Shown here one piece after another: positions 59,662 through 64,000 of a stretch of 64,000 nt of DNA. Numbering within the stretch: position 1 is the first letter of the stretch; each line of letters opens with the position of its first letter. Under the pieces are notes generated by a model, which ran no database searches, was not told the DNA's origin, and was given only the letters and a program-made list of their open reading frames with translations. Source of the stretch: Actinocrispum wychmicini (GTDB lineage: Bacteria; Actinomycetota; Actinomycetes; Mycobacteriales; Pseudonocardiaceae); assembly GCF_004345645.1 (NCBI RefSeq), contig NZ_SLWS01000010.1:372001-436000 (forward strand), read 5' to 3'. The translations under genes and the position numbers were made by a program.

Positions 59662-62600
59662 GTGGACATGTTCGTCGGGCGGGACGACGAGCTCTCGGTG
59701 CTGGGGGGCGTACGTGCACGCGCTGTGCACGGCCGACGGCAGGTCGTGGTCGTTTCCGGCGACGCGGGCGTCGGCAAGACGTGGCTGTGTGAACGCGCGT
59801 CCGAACTTGCCGAAAACGACGGCTTCGACGTGGTGTGGGGGCGGTGTTGGCCGCACGGCGGCGCGCCCGCGCTGTGGCCGTGGCCCACGGTGTTGCCCCA
59901 GCTCACCGGTCAGGCCGGCGCTGATCTCCTGGTCGGGGACACCGGCGACGACGTGGGCCCGGAACGGTTCGCGCGCTTCGCCGCGGTCGCGGATCTGCTG
60001 GCCACGAGCAGGCGCGACAAACGAACCATGATCGTCATCGACGACGTGCACCACGCGGACGCGAGCACGCTGCTGTTGACGCGTTTCCTCGTGCACGCCC
60101 TGGACCGCCTGCCGCTGGTCCTGGTGCTCGTCGCGCGGCCACACCCGCAGCTCGCGGAGTTACAACGCGACGCCACCACGGTGTCGTTAAGGCCGTTCGG
60201 CCTGAGGGACACGACGACGCTGCTCACCGCCCACGGGCTTGAGGACGAGTCGGCCGCGCGGGTGCTGTGGCGGGCCACGGGAGGCAGTCCGCTGTACCTC
60301 ACGCGGGCTGTCGGCCACGGGGTGACCGGCCAGGACGCCATCGCCAACGCGATCGGCCGGCTCGATCCTCGGGTGCGCCGGATTCTGGCGTTCGGCGCGC
60401 TGCTGGGCGTGGACGGGACGACCGGCGAGGTCGCCGCGCTGGTGGGGGAGTCGCCCGGGGCCGTGGCCGAGGCGGTCGGCGGCAGCGGGTTGCTCGACCG
60501 GACCGAGGACGGCTGGCGGTTCCACGATCTCGTCCGTGAGGCCGCGCTGGCCGTGTTCGACCACGCCGAACTGCTCGACGCGCACGCCGACGCCGCCGTG
60601 CTCCTGGCCAGCACAGGCAATCCCGAACGCATCGCGCACCACGCGTTGTCCGCGGCGCCGCGCTCGGTCAGGGACGCGGAGATCGCGATCAACGCGTGCC
60701 GTAAGGCGGCGTCGTCGCTGCGCCGTGGATACGCCTATGAGCAGGCCGCCGACCTGCTGGACCGCGCGGTCACGCTCGCTGAGCGCGTCCAAACGCTTCC
60801 GTCGCGTGCGGAGCTGCTCATCGAACGCGCGGAGGCCGTTCTGGCGTGTGGCCGGTTGGTGAACGCGCGCGCCGCGTTCGAGGTGGCGACAGAGGCGGCG
60901 GAACAGACAGGCGACTCAGTGCTGCTCGCTCGGGCCGTGCTCGGTCTCGGCGGGGTGTGGGTGCACGAGCACAGGAACGCGACTGTGCGTGAACGTGTTC
61001 TCGCGCAACAGCGTGCCGCACTGCGCTCGTTACCGGACGATGAGCGTGCGTTGCGGTGCCGTCTGGCCGTGCGGCTGGCGGCGGAGGCCGTGTACGAGGG
61101 TGGGGCGCCTGAGCAGAACGTGCTGCACGCGTTGGACCAGACGCGAGCGATCGGTGACGACCATGCGTTGGCCGAAGCGCTTTCGTTGACCCATCACGCT
61201 TTGCTCGCGCCTGAGCACGCTGAGAGACGGTTGTCCCTTGCGGAGGAGCAGATCACCGCGGCCTCGGCCGCGGGCGACGGCATACTCGCGCTGTTCGGTC
61301 TGCTGTGGCTCACCGCGGACCGTTACCTGCTGGGCGATCCGAACGCCGAGGCCGCGCTCACCGAACTGCGGCAACGGTCGGCGGCGCTCGGTGTGGCCAC
61401 GACCGGGTACATCGTCGCGTGCATGGACGTCATGAAGCTCATCCGCGCCGGCCGGTTGACGGACGCCGAACAGGCCGCGGGGCCATGTCTGCAACAGGGC
61501 ATCGATGTCGGCGACGCGGACGCCACCGGGTTCTACGGCGCCCAGCTCCTGGCCGTCCGGTGGTTGCAGGGCCGGGACGCCGAACTGGCCGACCTGGTGG
61601 CCGGCACGATGGCGTCCGCCAGCCTGGCCGTGCCCGAGTACGGCTTCCGGGTCAGCATGGCCATGGTGCTCGCCCGCAGCGGCCGGCTCACCGAGGCGCG
61701 GGCGGCGTTGAAACCGTTGCTGGACATCGGTATTCCGAACCTGCAGCGGTCCAGTTCATGGCTGACCGCGATGGTCGGGTTCGTGGAGGTGGCCGCGATC
61801 CTGGACGAACCGGAGATGGCCAAACAGGCGGCCGACCTGATCCGGCCGTTCGCGGCCGTGCCGGTGATGCCGTCGCTCGGGGTCGCGTGCGTCGGCGCCG
61901 CCTCGCGTGCGTTGGGGCTGGCCGCGTTGACGGTCGGCGACCCGCATGAGGCCGTGTCGTACTTCGAACAGGCCGTGGCGGACAACCTCCGGCTGGGACA
62001 CCTGCCGGCGACGGCGTTGAGCCGCGCGCAGCTCGCCGAGGCGATGATCGCGCGTGGCCGTCCCGGCGACCTCGCCAAGGCCCGTTCGCTGCTGGTGGAA
62101 GCCGCCCGCGCGGCCCGGACCATGGACATGGCCGAACGCGCGGACACCTGGCTGACCCAGGCGGACAGTCTCGACCCGCCGGACAGTCCCGCGGTGCTCC
62201 GGCGGCTGGACGGCGGCTGGTCGATCCACATCGGACAGTCAGTGGTCGCCGTGCCCGATCTGGTCGGTATGCGGTATCTGAGCGTCCTGCTGGGACGTCC
62301 CGGCGAGGACGTGTCGGCGCTCGATCTCGCCGGTGCGGGCGTGGTGGACGCCCGCCAGGAAGTGTTGGACGACACCGCGGTCGACGCGTACCGCACCCGG
62401 CTGCGGGACCTGTCCGACGCCATCGACAACGCGGAGGCCGACGCCGATCTCGGCTTGGTGGAACGGTTGCGGTGGGAGCGGGAGGCGTTGACCGCGGAGC
62501 TGACCAGCGCGGTCGGGCTCGGCGGGCGCTTCCGCGGTTTCCCGGATTCGCCGGAACGGGCCAGGACCGCGGTGCGCAAGGCGATCAAACGGGCACTGGA

Positions 62601-62706
62601 CGTGATCGCCGAGGCCGACCCGGTGTTGGGCGGCGAACTGCGGTCCGGTGTCAGCACCGGACTTGTCTGCCGCTACACGCCGTCGCGGCAGTGGCGGGTG
62701 GAGTGA
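59662..62706 (+). CDS. AAA ATPase-TPR regulator-like protein without LuxR HTH
   Basis: 1014 residues. FVGRDDELSVLGG opens an AAA/STAND ATPase with Walker A GDAGVGKTW and Walker B MIVIDDVHHAD, like LuxR-type LAL or AfsR-like regulators; a long TPR region (about 330-840) follows. The C-terminus (SPERARTAVRKAIKRALDVIAE, then STGLVCRYTP) is a domain seen at the end of other actinomycete ATPases of this type. No helix-turn-helix of the LuxR class is found. GTG at 59662 or ATG at 59668. It is probably a signal-integration protein. Confidence 0.75.
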   Translation: MDMFVGRDDELSVLGGVRARAVHGRRQVVVVSGDAGVGKTWLCERASELAENDGFDVVWGRCWPHGGAPALWPWPTVLPQLTGQAGADLLVGDTGDDVGPERFARFAAVADLLATSRRDKRTMIVIDDVHHADASTLLLTRFLVHALDRLPLVLVLVARPHPQLAELQRDATTVSLRPFGLRDTTTLLTAHGLEDESAARVLWRATGGSPLYLTRAVGHGVTGQDAIANAIGRLDPRVRRILAFGALLGVDGTTGEVAALVGESPGAVAEAVGGSGLLDRTEDGWRFHDLVREAALAVFDHAELLDAHADAAVLLASTGNPERIAHHALSAAPRSVRDAEIAINACRKAASSLRRGYAYEQAADLLDRAVTLAERVQTLPSRAELLIERAEAVLACGRLVNARAAFEVATEAAEQTGDSVLLARAVLGLGGVWVHEHRNATVRERVLAQQRAALRSLPDDERALRCRLAVRLAAEAVYEGGAPEQNVLHALDQTRAIGDDHALAEALSLTHHALLAPEHAERRLSLAEEQITAASAAGDGILALFGLLWLTADRYLLGDPNAEAALTELRQRSAALGVATTGYIVACMDVMKLIRAGRLTDAEQAAGPCLQQGIDVGDADATGFYGAQLLAVRWLQGRDAELADLVAGTMASASLAVPEYGFRVSMAMVLARSGRLTEARAALKPLLDIGIPNLQRSSSWLTAMVGFVEVAAILDEPEMAKQAADLIRPFAAVPVMPSLGVACVGAASRALGLAALTVGDPHEAVSYFEQAVADNLRLGHLPATALSRAQLAEAMIARGRPGDLAKARSLLVEAARAARTMDMAERADTWLTQADSLDPPDSPAVLRRLDGGWSIHIGQSVVAVPDLVGMRYLSVLLGRPGEDVSALDLAGAGVVDARQEVLDDTAVDAYRTRLRDLSDAIDNAEADADLGLVERLRWEREALTAELTSAVGLGGRFRGFPDSPERARTAVRKAIKRALDVIAEADPVLGGELRSGVSTGLVCRYTPSRQWRVE

Positions 62707-62778
62707 ATTGCAGCCGGTGTCCTGCCGGGTTGCCCGATCGGGCTAGGCGTCTGTCCACTTGGGTGTGATGGTGGCGCC

Positions 62779-64000
62779 ATGGGGCGTATCGACCACCAGA
62801 GCGACCAGGAGTCCGTGGCCTCGTCGGCACCCGTCCTCCGGCCGGCCGAACCGGGGTTCCTGGCCGCCGGCAACCAGGCGATCGGCCGGCTGCTGGGGAT
62901 GGCCGGCGAGGTGGGACAGGGCCTGCTCGGCCAGGAGCTGCGCGGTTCGGTCGGCGCCGGCGGGGTGAACCTGCCGGGGGACGTGCTGGTCGTGTCCCGG
63001 CTGCTGGGCATGCCGGCGGACCTGAACGCGGCGATTGTCCGTTTCCAGCAAGAGGAACTGGGCTGGCCGCAGCCGGACGGGCGGGTGGATCCGGGCGGAA
63101 AGACGTTCCACGCGTTGCAGCACCACCAGGCCCCGGCTCCGGTTCCGGCCGCGCCCACTGCCCCCGCTGCTCCGGTCGCGCCGGGGTCGATCGAGGCCGA
63201 GCTGGCCGCTCTTGAGGCGTTGCAACAGAAGGCGTTGAAGGCGGGGCAGCAGTTCGAGGAGGGCGGACCCGCCCGCGGCGAGCTGGTGGCCCGGATCGGC
63301 CAGGTCCGGGTGGCCGTCGAAGCGGTGCCGGAGGCGGCGAGGAAAGCCGAGTACTTCCACCGTCTCAACGCGATCGCGCCGTTCTACACCCAGGCCGCGA
63401 ACCAGAACATCATCGGCCGCGCGGTGGCGACCACGTGCAACCTGACGACCGTCGCGATGGGCCTGGAGATGCTCGGCAAGTCGGCCGCGGACTACCAGGG
63501 CAACTGGGAGACCATGCACGCGGTGGAGACGTGGGCCAACAAGGACCTGAAAAACGCCGGCATCGACTTCGAACACTCCCGCCTGGCCGACTTCATGGAA
63601 CTGGTGGCCGTCATCGAATGCCTCGGCAACGTGCCCAACCCCACCGACGAGGCGATCAACGCGGCCCGGATGAAAGCCCTCGGCACCGGCGGCGCGACCG
63701 GCTGGGTCGCCTCGGGCACCGAACCCCTGAAAGCCCTCTACGCCCGCTTCGGCGTGAAAACCCAAGTGGTCACGTCCCCCAATTCGGACGCACTCCGCGC
63801 GCTGGGCAAAGAGAAGTTCGCCGGCGTCTGGGGAACGATCGATGCCCGCCAAAAGGCCGAGCGCAAGGGAAAGTCCACGGACGAAGACGTGGTCGCCGCC
63901 GGCCACACCATGGCGGGAGCCGACGCCGACGAGGCGAAGATCCACATGGAAGGCTACAAACACTGGGCCATGACCACATTCGGCCCGTTCCTGGACGCGG
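62779..64000 (+). CDS. Peptidoglycan-binding protein with possible Cys-His peptidase region (cut by window edge)
   Basis: 407 codons are visible, running off the right edge. Residues about 55-115 (GSVGAGGVNLPGDVLVVSRL, then LGWPQPDGRVDPG) look like a peptidoglycan-binding domain, followed by an Ala/Pro linker and a helix. The next part has ATTCNLTTVAMGLEMLG, a Cys in the position of a papain/C39-like nucleophile, and GYKHWAM near the edge, a possible His. No signal peptide is seen. A long open frame on the other strand (62743-63963) is its shadow. Confidence 0.7.
   Translation, partial: MGRIDHQSDQESVASSAPVLRPAEPGFLAAGNQAIGRLLGMAGEVGQGLLGQELRGSVGAGGVNLPGDVLVVSRLLGMPADLNAAIVRFQQEELGWPQPDGRVDPGGKTFHALQHHQAPAPVPAAPTAPAAPVAPGSIEAELAALEALQQKALKAGQQFEEGGPARGELVARIGQVRVAVEAVPEAARKAEYFHRLNAIAPFYTQAANQNIIGRAVATTCNLTTVAMGLEMLGKSAADYQGNWETMHAVETWANKDLKNAGIDFEHSRLADFMELVAVIECLGNVPNPTDEAINAARMKALGTGGATGWVASGTEPLKALYARFGVKTQVVTSPNSDALRALGKEKFAGVWGTIDARQKAERKGKSTDEDVVAAGHTMAGADADEAKIHMEGYKHWAMTTFGPFLDA

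Noticed and set aside
62743..63963. Long open frame of 406 codons on the minus strand at the right edge
   Set aside because: Its protein is Arg/Gly/Val-rich without domain features, while the plus strand encodes a coherent peptidoglycan-binding and Cys-His-like protein with proper codon-position bias.

Overview
This is a high-GC actinomycete chromosome segment, most likely from the Pseudonocardiales (the family is inferred from gene content). The evidence is GC-rich third codon positions, many GTG starts, several apparently leaderless genes with a TANNNT box 6-8 nt before the start codon, twin-arginine exports, STAS anti-anti-sigma factors, a STAND-WD40 ATPase and DUF4097/DUF4360/DUF1048 proteins. 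I see no IS element, phage, CRISPR array or rRNA; two tRNA genes are present.

Layout. 1-3953 (minus): an STM4015-STM4014-STM4013-STM4012 operon (LRR protein, ATP-grasp, sulfatase-like, radical SAM; cut by the left edge). Between STM4015 and STM4014 lies a 39-bp tandem repeat array that forms an open frame of eight 13-residue repeats, whose GTG overlaps the STM4015 stop. 4162-8443: secreted beta-propeller/PKD protein, sugar porter, STAS protein. 8995-14950: peptide ABC operon in the order C-A-B-D-F, followed 14 nt later by a STAND ATPase with 14 WD40 repeats (14965-18654). 18941-23811: PAS-GGDEF-EAL c-di-GMP protein translationally coupled to a Tat solute-binding lipoprotein. 23808-30483: a candidate Fe(II)/2OG enzyme, a class A PBP, a structured-RNA candidate, tRNA-Glu and tRNA-Gln, and a large fibronectin-III protein. 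30807-32717: DoxX, YchJ-like and LacI-family genes. 32844-37571: a mannan-type operon collapsed by deletions, leaving fragments of a sugar-binding protein, a permease and a GH5 enzyme in front of an intact GH38 alpha-mannosidase. 37848-47677: small conserved proteins (DUF4360, DUF3800, DUF488, SnoaL-like, WYL regulator, STAS) and a phosphate-scavenging pair (purple acid phosphatase with a PHO-box-like repeat, and PhoD), with a methyltransferase relic between them. 47772-50860: two secreted GH28 proteins. 51085-56755 (minus): one long run PadR > DUF1048 > DrrA-like > DrrB-like > DUF4097 > two serine hydrolases, closed by a 21-bp inverted repeat. 57094-64000: MFS exporter, nucleoside hydrolase, MmcQ/YjbR protein, a large AAA-TPR protein and a cut gene for a peptidoglycan-binding protein with a possible Cys-His peptidase region.

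Themes: nutrient scavenging (peptides, plant polysaccharide, mannan, phosphate, nucleosides), sensing (c-di-GMP, STAND, LacI, PadR, WYL, STAS) and secreted proteins. The strongest lead for an undescribed system is the STM4012-4015 operon with its translationally coupled repeat-peptide frame.
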